Under the pieces are notes generated by a model. That model was not told the origin of the DNA. It saw nothing but the letters and a program-made list of their open reading frames with translations, and did no database searches. Position numbers and translations under genes: made by a program. DNA of 64,000 nucleotides from Pisolithus tinctorius (Eukaryota; Basidiomycota; Agaricomycetes; Boletales; Pisolithaceae). How positions within the stretch are numbered: position 1 is the stretch's first letter; every line of letters starts with the position of its first letter. Below, in pieces: positions 12,102-24,405 of the stretch. Location: positions 305,249 to 369,248 of the forward strand of contig JANFAH010000058.1 of NCBI GenBank assembly GCA_024663395.1, in the 5' to 3' direction.

Positions 12102-15100
12102 CTACGACCGGGAGGAACCGTGGAGATGGTAAGTGAGCAAGGGTTCTGTACAGCTTGCGTGCCTCTTCGAGATCAATGTCAGTGCATTTGGTAGGGCACC
12201 TGGAGTTGGTTGTCTGCAAGGCATAACCCGATACGGCACGAGGTCGGCAGGGAGACAGCTATGAAACGACGACGCTCTTCCAACCCAATCCAATACCGAA
12301 GTATCTCCCGATTGTGAAACAATCTCATCAAGAGACGACCAAGCGCATTTTCTACGTTTCGCCCATAAAAGACAGGCAAATGAACCTGGAAAATTCCAAA
12401 AAGCGAATAAGCAGAATCTTCTGACCGGGTGGTAGAACGTGTAGACGCCCATTGAAGCCTCGACCGCGCATCGTCCATGCCTGGGCTAAAGTACTTAAGA
12501 TGTAGCTCTCCTATTCCTGTTACCTCTTGAAGTTCTGCGAGAATAGCACTGTCCGTTTTGTGGTTTGGAGATGTGCAATTCATGTAAAGGGACCAGTCCC
12601 TGCGAGTAAAACAGGATGCTAGGAGATGCCAACAACTCCTGGAGGGTCCAACCGCGTCTGAACCAGACACTATTGGAGAACGGCATTGCGTCGGGTACAT
12701 CGGAAAGATGTACAATCGTCAGGGCCGAACGGCGATACCAAGAAAACATAGAACCAACCGCCTCGTGAAATTCTGAACTGCTGTCTTTATCAATGCAGCA
12801 CGTATCACTCCATGCCCATATGTAATCGTGTTGAAGAGTAAGAATGCAAAAGTTTTGGAGTTTTGCGAGGCCCTCTCCGTGATTCAAAGTATAGACGTTT
12901 GTCCCTGGATGTTACGTAGCGAGGGCTCGCAGTCCCCCACCTGTGAGATAGCGTGGTGTACCCGAAGAATTTAGAGATGGTCTTATGAATCAGCACTTCG
13001 CATTCTGGACCGGTTTGTGCAGAAGATAGTAGTTCATTGTATGGAGCACTACCCTCAAAACACGACATCTGTGCGTCCCGATCACAGAGTGTCCCGGTGT
13101 GCGTGTTCAATAATCGCAATGGAAGAGTCTTGATGATTTCAATAGCAATACTCCGGACCATCTGATTGATCCCCCGCGAGCCCACAACCAAGTCAATGGC
13201 TAGCACCGTAAGAGCCGGTACATGCCTCCTTCTGGCCCTCAATTCCACACAGCTTGTAACGCAGTCGCGACATGAACTATAGTGTTCTGAAGGGCAGCCT
13301 ACCAAGGCAGCACATGCATGCTGGATAGCCTCAGCTAAATCAGCATCCACACCTAGCCTCTGGTACTTTTCGCGGAGGCATGTTGCGAGATTGGATAGAG
13401 ACGTACACCTATCAGAAGGTGTTGTGGGAGCGCATTCTAATGCAGCTCGACGGAAGGTGATAATTTGGTCTAAGTCCGCCAAGGTGTCACTTCTTCTGAA
13501 TCGCTGATGCAGGGTATCCACGAGATTGACGAGGGAGACGAAGCGTCCTTCGTGCCCCGGGGGGTGAACTCCAAGGCGGCATGGCGGAGGGCGATGATTT
13601 CTGTTAAATCTTCTGTGTCACCCTCCTTTTTAAACCTCTCATCCAGGTAATCCAACAGCCTGACAAGAAATATAGAGTGTTCTGGGTGCTCTGGCGGAGT
13701 GAGTTGAAAGGCGGCACGTTGGAAGAAAATGGCCCTTTAAGTCTACCATACGACCCTCCTTCCTGAAACTCTCGTGCAGGCTGTTCGCAAGTTCGGCATG
13801 AGATTTGGCGCGTTCTTCGTGCCACGATGGAATGAGGTTCAGGGCATTGCATCGGAAGGTGATGCACTCCAGCAGGTCTCCCATACCGCCCTCCTTCGTG
13901 AATCGCTCGTGCAGGCTATTTGCAAGGTTGCGGAGAGACGCAACGCGTTCTGAGTGGTTCGCAGGGGTGAGTTGCAAGGCATCGCGTCGGAGGGTGATGA
14001 TTTCCGTCAAATCTTCCATACGACCCTCTGCCCTGAATCGCTCATCTAGTGAATTGGCGAGATTGACAAGGCATGCGAAGCGCTCTCGACGCCACGATGG
14101 AGTGATGTCAAATATATGACGTTGGAGGGCGATGATATCGGTTAAAACATTCGTGCCACTCTCCTTGCTCAACTGCAGGTCCCTAACCAGATTGGCAAGC
14201 GATGCAAGGCGCTTTCTAAGTTCTAAACTGTCACCAGCGGTGTACCACTCCTCGTCTCGCTCCAAGTCTTCCGGAGGTATGCTACCGAGCGCCCTGAAGA
14301 TGTCAAAGTCGTTACTAGGGCTCGCTGAGACCAGGGAACCAATCTTCTTGAGAACGGCGACGCGACCCGGGAGCTTATAGTCGAAGCCCTTGATCTGCAA
14401 GTGAGTATCGTGCCACATTTCCGACTTGTAATATAGGTTAAAAGCCAAACTTATGGCTCCGCGTGTAAGCACCTGCGGGTAGATTCTGGCCATGAGTGTA
14501 GACAATATCTGCAACACATGTACCAGATGGACAACATAAGCTATGAAGTTGTGATGCACGTCGAGTCTGACAAGAAGGTAAGTCGCACGAACGGCTATGA
14601 CGTAGTGTCACCTACACTTGCTGGTAAGTGCGCCTTACGAACGCAGGGCCCGCTTTGAATGGCTGAACTATAGTCATGGGAATTACGGGAGAAACTCCAG
14701 ATCTTGAGTTGTACCCCTCTCTTTAGTCTGGTGTTGAAGCGGCTCGAAAGGTAATACTTACCCGCCGGTGGTGTTGATAGTAGCAATGCAAGGGGGTGCG
14801 GGGATGCGGGAGTTGGTGCATCAGTGGTCCCGACTAAGTTTGCCACCATTTCTCGAAATTCATTGCTGGACAGATACTGCGGAAGGTGTCAGCACATCAC
14901 TGCTATGTTAATCAAATGACACCCACGTGAGACGGGTCATCGAAGTTCCAGACAGACACAATGTCAGTATGAATGACAGCGAAGTGCTCAGTCACGTTCA
15001 CATGACCCTCAAAACTGCACTGGCAAACAGAGTCCTCCAGTATCCTTCACAAAGTAAAATGAACATCCAAACAGTTCCGGACTGTAATGGCCGCTTACTC

Positions 15101-16965
15101 TGCTTTGCAACACTATGAGAAAAAAAGACACTTAATCGCGACATACGAACAAATGAGGAGTAAGGAAAACTAACGCTATTGTCCCCTCGACCGCTGAATG
15201 TGGCATATATGGCAAGGGCTGATAACCCGAAGGTTGCAGGTGCGAAGATGCCGAATGCTGGAGGGGCGGAAAATCCAAAGTCTGCAAGTGCGAGACCCTG
15301 AAGACAGCACGGAGGCGGCAGAGCCAACGCATGGTTCGCACCCTGCACCACTGGTTCGGAGAAAACCGGCCGTAATATATCCAACTGAAACCCAGAAGTG
15401 GACCCAAAAGTTTCAGTGACCCTCTGATAGGTGAGTTCAATCAAGTCCTTGCGCGCTTGCTCCTGGCCATGGTTCGCTGACCATATAAAGGTTGAATCCG
15501 TGGAAAAAAGTCAAAACGAATATAACCCACAGCTGACGCGACGCAAGAAAGCTTTGCGTCTTGAACGAGGTCCTGAATCGGCTGGATGCACTCCTTTTGT
15601 AGATACTCATTCGCTGCTGCCTCAGGGTTCACCTTTCCCTGCAACGCCAGGTAGGTCAGAAGTCTGTCGTATTTCGTGAAGACGACGATCTTCGGAACTA
15701 ATGACGGTCATGATTCAGGAAGCGAAAAGTTTTATCAAAAGGCAACATTCACTCACTGTTGTGGAGAGCACTCGTAACCTTTCCAAGATTTTTTCCGCAC
15801 GTTCTTCCAGAAGTCTGTCTGCATCACCTGGGACGGGTATTTGAAAACACAGCCTTTGACAGTAACTGACTTTCAGACACTTTGAGATTATCCTACAACG
15901 ACTTACCAGACTACATGTAGCTGATCCTTGACGTCCACCCGTTCTTCCTGTTCTCTATAAAAGACTTCACATTGCCACAGCCGATCACGTCTACTGGTTC
16001 GAAGGCTTTACTAACATGCAAAACGAATTGATCATTTTGCGGTGAGATGAGCTCCCTTTCGATATCTGCTGTCGGCGCGGAATATCCAGCAGACTGGGCG
16101 TTTCGTTAACATGGAACGTACACATATGGTTAGCTACTCAACTGATTGTTCAATTCCAAACGTTTGTTTGATCAGTGTAGATTTTCCAACACCTGACTGT
16201 AAAGATACTGGTATCGGAAATCATCTGAGCGGGACTGTAGATGTTCATTACCTGTCCGACTACCAAGATCCGAAGACTAGCGTAGACGTGTGAGATACTT
16301 GCGCACTACTGGGTTGGACGTACTTGCCGACGACATTTCCCAACGAGTTCCTCAGTAGCAAGGAGTAGTTCATCAACACTCGGTGGCGTGGAATCAGCCT
16401 GAGCGGGCGCTGTATCCTGCAGGTGTTACATCAGAACCCTTCGAGGTCGCATTCATGACGTACGTATGACTGAGGTACTACGGGGTGAGAGACCAATGGT
16501 GATGTCCAGCTTGCTGCGAATGGTCTGAAACTCTACAGGCGTTTAGATAGATCACAGGAGAAGAGGATAGCCATCCTTGGACTTACTCTGTGCCTGAGAA
16601 TTGGACAGTACATCATAGACATTGATTTGGATGTCCTTTACGGCTGGTGTTAATGAAGGATACCACTTTTTCCGATGAACAGAAAAAGAGAAGGCTTCGC
16701 CTTGAACTGTTCTATTAGTACGAAGAGCTTGATGAGCGGCCAAGTGCGTCAAACGATACTCTTACAAAGGCTGAAGGAAATGTTGTCGGAAGATATTTTT
16801 ACTCTGTTGTTGAATATTGAGTCGATACCCGGGGGTGATTAACTCGATAAATTCAATATCCTTTGTACTGCGCAACTCGATATCTGCCTCATCGGTGTCA
16901 GCATCGAGGAATGTATATAACTTGATCGCCGTACATGAGATTCGAAGAGGCTGAGCTATGGACAT
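12102..16965 (-). CDS. G-domain - TPR - HET multidomain protein (NLR-like), frame broken
   Basis: ATG at 16965 opens a C2-like region (about 16550-16965). A P-loop follows, SGVGKSTLIKQTFGIEQ (about 16140-16195), then LCFQIPVPGDADRLLEERAE and VPKIVVFTKYDRLLTYLA, with TKYD as the G4-like base-recognition motif, and HTDIVSVWNFDDP and EFREMVANLVGTTDAPTP: a lineage-specific fungal G domain. The frame at 13730-14559 runs from its C-terminal helices (FIAYVVHLVHVLQILSTLMA) straight into TPR repeats (LVNLANSLDERF, LRNLANSLHERF, HAELANSLHESF). The frame at 12805-13521 runs from the last TPRs into a HET domain (FGYTTLSHRWG, YIWAWSDTCCIDKDSS, WFRRGWTLQELLA). HET domains trigger cell death in fungal non-self recognition; that role is inferred here. 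Single-base shifts occur near 13735, 13560, 12945, 12910, 12605 and 12310. Two neighbouring genes remain a possible alternative model. Confidence 0.72.
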
Positions 16966-17726
16966 GATAGCGAGTCAATCGGTAGTGCGCACACGGTTGC
17001 CTGGTGGACATTTAGTTACTGCTAACTAGTATTGGACGCAGTCAAGGCCTTCGTAGCGATCACGTGAGCATTACATCACCCCTGTTATTCAGTACTTCGC
17101 ATTCGCAGGGTGAACGGGGTTACGTCGGACCAGATGAGCACTTCAGCTTCGCATTATGATGTTGAAATTCAATGACAGACCCTGATCTTCAGCTGTTACG
17201 ACACTCAATAGAAGTAATTTGGACAATTATTTTAGTGATTTTACTTTTTACAGTGTTTCAAGCCTGAAATGTTGCCTGGTAGCATCCTGGTGGGCTGCAC
17301 AATGAGTGGACAATGGAAGCATTGGCTCCTGGGAAACATGGCCTGCTCAAGAAACCGAGCAGCGGCACGCGGAAGAAATCCAGCTCATATCTGGCGTTAC
17401 TCTCAAACTCCCCGACTGGTATTCAGACTTCAGATTTGATATACGTATATATACATACGTTGAACTTCTTCCACACAATACCTCGACTATACTCCCAGGC
17501 AACGGGAAACAGCCTCAAATTTCGACACAACTAAAAGCGCCAGCGCTAACCACAACTATACACCTTACTCAGGTATGGGCATGTTCAAGGCTCCACCCAA
17601 CATTTGGTATGCTTCGGTCTTGTACGGCGGGTATCGTAAACTTAGGTTGCGCTCCTCACTGTCAAACAATGAGAACGTAGGATAGTTTGCTTAACATACA
17701 AGGCTTAAGCAAAGCAACATGCCGGC
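16966..17726. other. intergenic region with second copy of the CACGTG motif
   Basis: About 760 bases between the stop of the aldehyde dehydrogenase and the start of the G-domain gene. The copy at 17049-17073 lies about 85 bases upstream of the G-domain gene start. An open frame at 17306-17680 shows no family resemblance. Confidence 0.5.
17049..17073. repeat. 25-27 bp CACGTG-containing motif, copy 2
   Basis: Same motif as at 10655-10681 (TCGTAGCGATCACGTGA then GCATTA), in the promoter of the G-domain-TPR-HET gene. The bases just before it (AGTCAAGGC here, AGTCAACAGGC there) are also similar, so the shared segment may be slightly longer. Confidence 0.45.
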
Positions 17727-19573
17727 TCACCTTCTAGGGATATCAACGGAGCTTCGCATATGGGTGAAAGCCTCAAATGAGTATCGTAAGAACTGGTAAC
17801 CGTCTGCAAAATGAAAGACGTAATACATGTGAATGATTAGCGCGTGAAGGTGATGGAAGAGAGAACGCACATCCGGACTCCCCGACGCCCGAAATGGTAA
17901 CTCCCCAACTAGATGGTTAATATCGTGAGTGTCCGTGGAAAACAATAAGCCGGCATGTACTCATACCAGCGAGGTGTTGGAAAGTGTCGTTAAAAGCAAT
18001 ACCACCACTCTGAGTCTCATTAATAACTGTGCATCGAGAAATAGATACACATTTGTCTCGACAGTGTACGAGACCCAAACGCACGTCTTTCTTTAACGGC
18101 AGGATCTTCTGTGAACGCATATAAAACCAGAGAATGAGGCCTTACAACGAAACGTTAGCTAGAGCCGAATTGGCTTGGTCTAGTACTCACCGCGCGTTGA
18201 TGAAATCAATCGCTTCGTCCAGCGAGTCAACAGCAATGAAGGGGAGTATAGGTCCGAATATTTCCCTGAGGAATGGGTTAGAAATGCTTCACCCTCGACG
18301 TGTTTTTCTTACTCTTCTAACAGCGAATCGTTTTCGTCCACACCTCTGACGATAGCAGGCTCGAATCGCCGTCTCGCCGGATCCTCCTACCCCCGAAAAC
18401 TCCACCTACTTTCTCTCCTCGCGAGCGGTCAAGCAGTGCGCTCAGGCGCTGGAAATGGAAGTCATTTACGATGCTCCCGTAGTTTGCATCGTCAAGAGCT
18501 CCTTCAGGGAAGAAAGCCTTGTAAGCTTTTTCAAATCCTTTAATGAGTTCATCTTGTTTGTGCCTGGGAACGAGGATATAATCTGGAGAGACGCAGATCT
18601 ATGGGTGTGTTATACCAGTTGAACACCCGCGTGGAGGAATCAACGATCACCACTTGCCTGGCCTGCATTATTACACTTGCCCCACAAGATACGCTTGGCA
18701 GCAAGTTCCATGTCGTACGTAGCATCCACGACAACCGGACTTTTACCTCCGAGTTCCAACGAGCACGGTGTCAAATGCTTGGCAGCTGCGCTTGCCACAA
18801 TACGCGCGACCCTCCCGTTGCCGGTGTAGAAGATATGGTCCCATTGCAGTTCGAGTATCTTCGTCGTCTCAGGAACCGCACCATTAATGACACGGTAAGC
18901 AGACGTGTCCAGGTACTTGGGGAGAAGCTCTGCGAGGAGTTTCGAAAAGTGAGGTACAGCCTCGGATGGCTTCAAAATTGCGCAGCACCCAGCGGAGATA
19001 GCTCCGATAAGGGGTTGCAAAGTAAGAATCACAGGATAATTCCACGGTCTAGATTGCGAAGGAAATGTTAACAGACATGCAGAAGCCTGCCACATAGTCA
19101 GAAAACGCACGAGATAATCAACACAGTACCCTTAGGAGCTTTATATATTCTGTGGGCAGCCAATGAGATTACACATGTCAACAATTATATACAGTTCGCA
19201 CGTTGGTTTCCAGCTCTTCTGGAAATCCGGGACATCAGGATGTTCGGGCTTGATCCACTCCTCGAGGCTCTCTGCGCTCGTGAGGGCACGCTGAACGACT
19301 GCAGCAAGCTCTGCCACGATTACCTCGAAACGGGGTTTAGCGAAGTCGCGAGCCATCGCATCGCAGATGGCCTCCACTTCATTCTGGGCCAGTCGAGCAA
19401 CTTGGTAAAGTTGGCGCTTGCGCCACTCAAGTGAACGAGTTACGCCCGTTGAAAGTAGTGCGGAGGTCATCCCTGATCTAATCACATGATAAGTAGATCG
19501 GCGAGGAACCACTTCCACAGAAGAGTACCTTGGGGATTTCTTCGATAGGAGTGTAAGTCAAAGTACTGGACAT
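17727..19573 (-). CDS. aldehyde dehydrogenase (ALDH3/fatty-aldehyde type)
   Basis: NAD(P)-dependent oxidation of aldehydes to acids. Exon 1 (19573-19529) encodes MSSTLTYTPIEEIPK. Later exons give EWRKRQLYQVARLAQNEVEA, KGTVLIISPWNYPV, the cofactor-binding ELGGKSPVVVD, the catalytic cysteine in NAGQ|ICVSPDYILVPR (codon 18593-18595), SGGIAFNDTFQHLA and the C-terminal FTHMRSSVDIPRR. The order and the C-terminus match class 3 ALDHs acting on fatty or aromatic aldehydes; a C-terminal membrane anchor is not seen. The intron just before the catalytic cysteine (18599-18657) starts with GC rather than GT. Two single-base breaks are visible: near 19455 (TTF to TGVTRSLEWR) and near 17900 (GELPF to GVGESG). 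It is divergent from the flippase gene, with about 0.5 kb between them. Confidence 0.9.
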
Positions 19574-20053
19574 CGGGGACGTGGGTGATGGGAGTCGACA
19601 AGACCGCCAGTGGGAGGGTATTTATAGTGCGAGCGCTGACCTATGACACCGCTCAAACGGTCAGCGGTTGTATTCAAGTTGGTTGCTGGGCATGAGTGTG
19701 GAGTCCGCAGCAACAATAATTATCCGCCGCCGAACGAAAAGCAAGGCCCCAACAGTCCGACAACTTGCAGTAAGCCAACGCATTCTGGCCGTATGTACTT
19801 GTAGTGAAGAGTATCGAAGACCGGTAGTAGACAAGTCTTGACTCCCACCTCAACTTCCTGTGACCACGTAAATAACAGAACCTAGCACCGGCTATTTGGC
19901 TCCTCACGCACTATACATATCACCGCTATCCGCTGTACACAAGTTTCCCTGGCTATCCAACGTTCTTCAAACGCCTGCACGAAAAGCACTGGAAATAGTT
20001 CAGGCTATAGCTTGGAGATATTTGGTGGCTCTCGTCCTATCGAAGGGGACTAC
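19574..20053. promoter_or_regulatory. divergent promoter region between ALDH and flippase genes
   Basis: About 480 bases between a minus-strand and a plus-strand gene. It should contain both promoters. The flippase coding sequence may begin inside it, because the frame is open upstream of 20012. Confidence 0.4.
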
Positions 20054-23000
20054 ATGTCCGTACCTGGACCTGACATCCCACTTCGTACCTTTGCACCCGT
20101 CTCCTCGTCCAGCCACGATCACCACCAAGATACCAATTCAGAATCAACGGAGCGCAGAATGCGTTCAAACGTCCTGAAGGCAGCCGTCGTTCGGTCAGCC
20201 GGCAAGAGTCTCATTACAGGAAGGAATAAGGGGAAGGAAAAATGAGAGAGCAGTACCCGGATGAATCTGACGAGGAGGCAACGTTATTGGGGAATGTCGA
20301 GAGGCACGCAGAAGGAGACATAGACGGGGAAATGTGGAAGAATCCAGGCAGATGAAGCAGTTGCAGGTGTCTCGGGTGCGTCCCCTCGTTCGAGTCTGGC
20401 ATTTGTGTGCCCATGGAGACCTAACAGCGTTCGTCCACACTATCCAAGTCGCGAAGTCGACAGGACAAGTCTCGTACTATTCCATTCCGTCCTGGAGGTA
20501 AGTGACCAACCGAAAGCTCTTCCGCTCTACTTACCCCTGTTTGTAGACAGGTTTCAGTCACATTTCCCACCTAACATGGTCCGCAACCAAAAGTACAACC
20601 TATTCACATTCTTCCCCTTCGTGTTGTATGAGCAATTCAAGTTCTTCTTCAACCTCTATTTCCTTCTTGTCGCCCTCTCCCAATTCATACCCGCGCTCAA
20701 GATTGGTGCGTTCTTTGAGTATATGTGCAGCTAACTCACTCAGTATCAATATATTCATTCAGGCTTCATCTTCACATACGTTTCTCCTCTTGCCTTTGTG
20801 TTGTGTGTCACAATGGGAAAAGAAGCATACGACGACTACAAACGCCACCTCCGGGATCGCGAGGCTAACTCTCAGAAATACCTCATACTCGTTCCCCCTT
20901 TATCACACACTCCTGATTCTGGTCCCCACACGCGTTCTGTTCCTTCATCGAGCCTTCGTCTCGGTGATCTCGTGATTCTAGAGAAGAACCAACGTGTCCC
21001 TGCTGATATGGTGCTGCTGCGTACCTCAGACCCTTCTGGTACTTGTTTCATTCGCACGGACCAGTTAGACGGAGAGACAGACTGGAAATTGCGTGTTGCA
21101 GTCCCTACTACGCAGAAATTGGGGAGCGACAAAGAATTGATGATGCTAGATGGCGAGATTTACGGTAGGTTTTTTATTTGATCGACGCACGTCGGTTTAG
21201 GAAACTGGTTGTTTTCCTTCTCCCTGGCTTGTTTTCTGACGAATTGATCATTCAGCCGATGCCCCGATCAAGGATCTCCATACGTTTATCGGCACACTCA
21301 CAGTAAACGGCGCGTTACCCCCCTCACCTCATGATTCTTCACCAGCACTGTCACACACCGCAGCGCCCACGGTGGAGCCATTGACGGCGGAAAATGTCGT
21401 CTGGTCGAATACAGTGCTTGCCGCCGGGAGTGCTGTAGGGTTTGTCGTATACACTGGGTCAGAGACGAGGGCTGTAATGAACACGAGCCATCCAGAGACG
21501 AAAGTTGGCCTCTTGGATTTGGAAATCAACAAACTTGCCAAGGTGAGCGATTCTATTGTCTGAGTGGACTAGTTGTCAAAGCTGACGAGTTGTTCTAGAT
21601 CCTATGTGCTGTAACATTCGCATTGTCGGTCGTCCTCGTCGCACTGAATGGATTCCGTGGATTGTGGTACATCTATGTGTTCCGGTTTTTGATTCTTTTC
21701 TCCTCCATCATTCCATAAGGTAAGTTTTCGGTCTTCCAGTAGTCAACGCGAGCACCCATGCACCACGTACCGCGTCACAGCTTACGAGTCAACCTTGACA
21801 TGGGAAAGACAGTGTATGCGAACCAAATCATGACTGATCCGGATATCCCGAACACGATCGTGAGGACGAGTACACTTCCTGAAGAACTCGGTCGAATAGA
21901 ATATTTATTGAGCGACAAGACAGGGACGCTGACTCAAAATGGTAAGCGTCTTTGAAGCGCATCTCGATAGGCCAATCTTACTTCGGTGACAGAAATGGAG
22001 ATGAAGAAACTACACATGGGGACAATGTCGTATGGGTTTGATTCCATGGATGAAGTTGCGCATCAACTCGCAACCGCCTTTGGTGCTGAGCACGGTAAAC
22101 CCCGTTTCATGTCGAGGCTGGATTGTCCGGAGCTAATATATCCCGCTAGGTAGGCAACCTTCCATAGCGACCGGAGCCCAACTTGCGACACGTGGTCGAC
22201 GGGATATGTCATCGAGATTGCGTGACGTTGTCTTAAGCCTTGCACTTTGTCACAACGTATGTTGCTTGCGTTTCATCGGAAGGGTTTTGATTCTGACCCC
22301 ATATCAGGTAACTCCAGTTACTAACGACGATGGGAGCCTTACCTACCAGGCATCTTCTCCAGATGAGGTTGCAATCGTGAAATGGACTGAATCTGTTGGC
22401 CTTACGCTCGTCTTTCGCGATCGAGCTCGCATGGAACTGCAAACGCCCAGTGGAACTCGCCTATCCTACGATATCCTCGAGCTCTTCCCTTTCACATCCG
22501 AATCAAAGCGCATGGGAATTGTCGTGCGTGAGACCCAGTCAGGAGAGTTACTCTTTTTGCAGAAGGGCGCAGACGTCGTGATGGCACGCATCGTTCAAAG
22601 GAACGACTGGCTCGAGGAGGAAACTGGTAACATGGCAAGAGAAGGCCTAAGGACGCTCGTTGTTGCCCGGAAGCGACTGACGCCACAGAATTATGCCGCA
22701 TTCAAACAACGCCATCACGAAGCCAGCGTTAGGCTGGACGGTCGAAATGAGGCAATGGCAGCCGTGGTTGCTGAGTATCTGGAAAGGGAGCTCGAGTTAC
22801 TGGGACTTACGGGTGTTGAAGACAAACTGCAAGACGAGGTCAAATCGACTTTGGAACTGCTGAGGAATGCTGGGATCAAGATATGGATGTTAACCGGAGA
22901 CAAAATCGAGACTGCCAGATGTATCGCCATATCTACCAAACTGGTGGCGCGGAACCAATACATCCATGAAGTTGCAAAACGTAGGTGTCTATTCTTCTCT

Positions 23001-24405
23001 TTCGTTCACGTGCAGATCTGTCAATAATTCCGGTAGTGAAGACGAGCGATCAGGTTCGTGACCAGTTGGAGTTCTTGCAGTCAAAATTGGACTGCTGTCT
23101 AGTTATCGATGGCGAATCTCTACAGGTATGGGTACGGCCTACTTGGCCAAATTCATCATTGTACTGATACCATTCCGCGCGCCTAGTTGTGCCTGAACTC
23201 CTACAAGAACGAATTCATCGAAATTGCTACGAAACTTTCCGCAGTCGTGGCATGTCGTTGCTCTCCTACGCAGAAAGCAGATGTAGCTCGCTTGATCCGT
23301 CAGTACACAAAGAAGAGAGTGTGCTGTATCGGGGACGGTGGTAACGACGTGAGCATGATACAAGCAGCAGACGTCGGTATGTAATCGGTTGATAAATTGT
23401 GGTCGAGAAACTTCAACTGATCCTCCAATGCAGGTGTTGGCATTGTTGGTAAGGAAGGAAAACAGGCCTCCCTTGCTGCCGATTTCTCCGTCACACAATT
23501 CAGTTATCTTGCGAAGCTCCTCATGTGGCATGGCCGCAACTCCTATCGACGTTCTGCCAAACTCGCGCAGTTCGTCATCCACCGGGGCCTGATCATCTCC
23601 GTGATGCAAGCCGTGTTCTCAGCGATTTTCTATTTCGCACCTATAGCTTTATATCAGGGGTGGTTGATGATGGGGTATGCAACTGTCTATACTATGGCAC
23701 CCGTGTTTTCGTTGGTGTTGGATCAAGATGTCAATGAGGATATTGCCCTAATATACCCGGAACTTTACAAGGAGCTGACAAAGGTATGGTTCTTCTGTCG
23801 GAAGAAGCGGTGCTTGCTCATCCGGTTTGTACATTCAAGGGGCGGTCGCTATCTTTCAAGACCTTCTTCCAGTGGCTGATGATCAGTGTGTACCAAGGTC
23901 AGCTAGGAGATATAATCTCTGAATGCAATTCTCACTCCTCTAGTAGGCGCTGCGATCATGATCATGTCTCTAGTTCTTTTTGAAAATGAATTCCTGAATA
24001 TCGTCGCGATATCATTTACCGCTCTCATTCTTAACGAACTTATCATGGTTGGTCTAGAGATAACGACATGGTAGGTGGAATCCCGAGCGGATTCGGAGTC
24101 TCCTCCCTTGTTGATGTTGGCGATTCCATAGGCACACGTACATGGTCATCGCGGAAGTGGTCACATTGTTCCTTTATGTTATTAGTATTGCATTCCTGCC
24201 GGAATACTTCGGTGAGGCAGTACACTTCGCGCCTTCAGCCAGCCATCTCATCGAACGCATTTTTTTTCCAGATCTCGAGTTTGTGGTGTCAACTCGATTT
24301 GCCTGGAAGGTGGCAGTCATCGTTGCTGTGAGCGCGCTGCCATTGTATGTCATTAAGGCCATACGGAGTAGAATAGCACCAGCAGCATACAGCAAGCTGT
24401 TGTAG
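20054..24405 (+). CDS. Neo1/ATP9-type P4-ATPase (phospholipid flippase)
   Basis: P4-ATPases move phospholipids from the lumenal to the cytosolic leaflet; the Neo1 class acts in Golgi and endosomes. Visible in order: [20 protein letters not shown] entering the first membrane pair; the actuator loop [14 protein letters not shown]; the phosphorylation motif [16 protein letters not shown] (about 21905-22005); the nucleotide-domain [51 protein letters not shown] (about 23320); then several hydrophobic segments to the stop at 24403-24405. [13 protein letters not shown] and the loop lengths fit Neo1 rather than Drs2 or Dnf. Many 50-60 nt introns interrupt it. The N-terminus is uncertain: [18 protein letters not shown] is a plausible start, joined to [17 protein letters not shown] only if one A is missing near 20240. 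A second break near 21715 gives an in-frame TAA inside the [15 protein letters not shown] block. Confidence 0.9.

Noticed and set aside
17306..17680. 124-codon plus-strand open frame in the ALDH to G-domain gap
   Set aside because: No domain, overlapping frames equally open, no supporting splice pattern.
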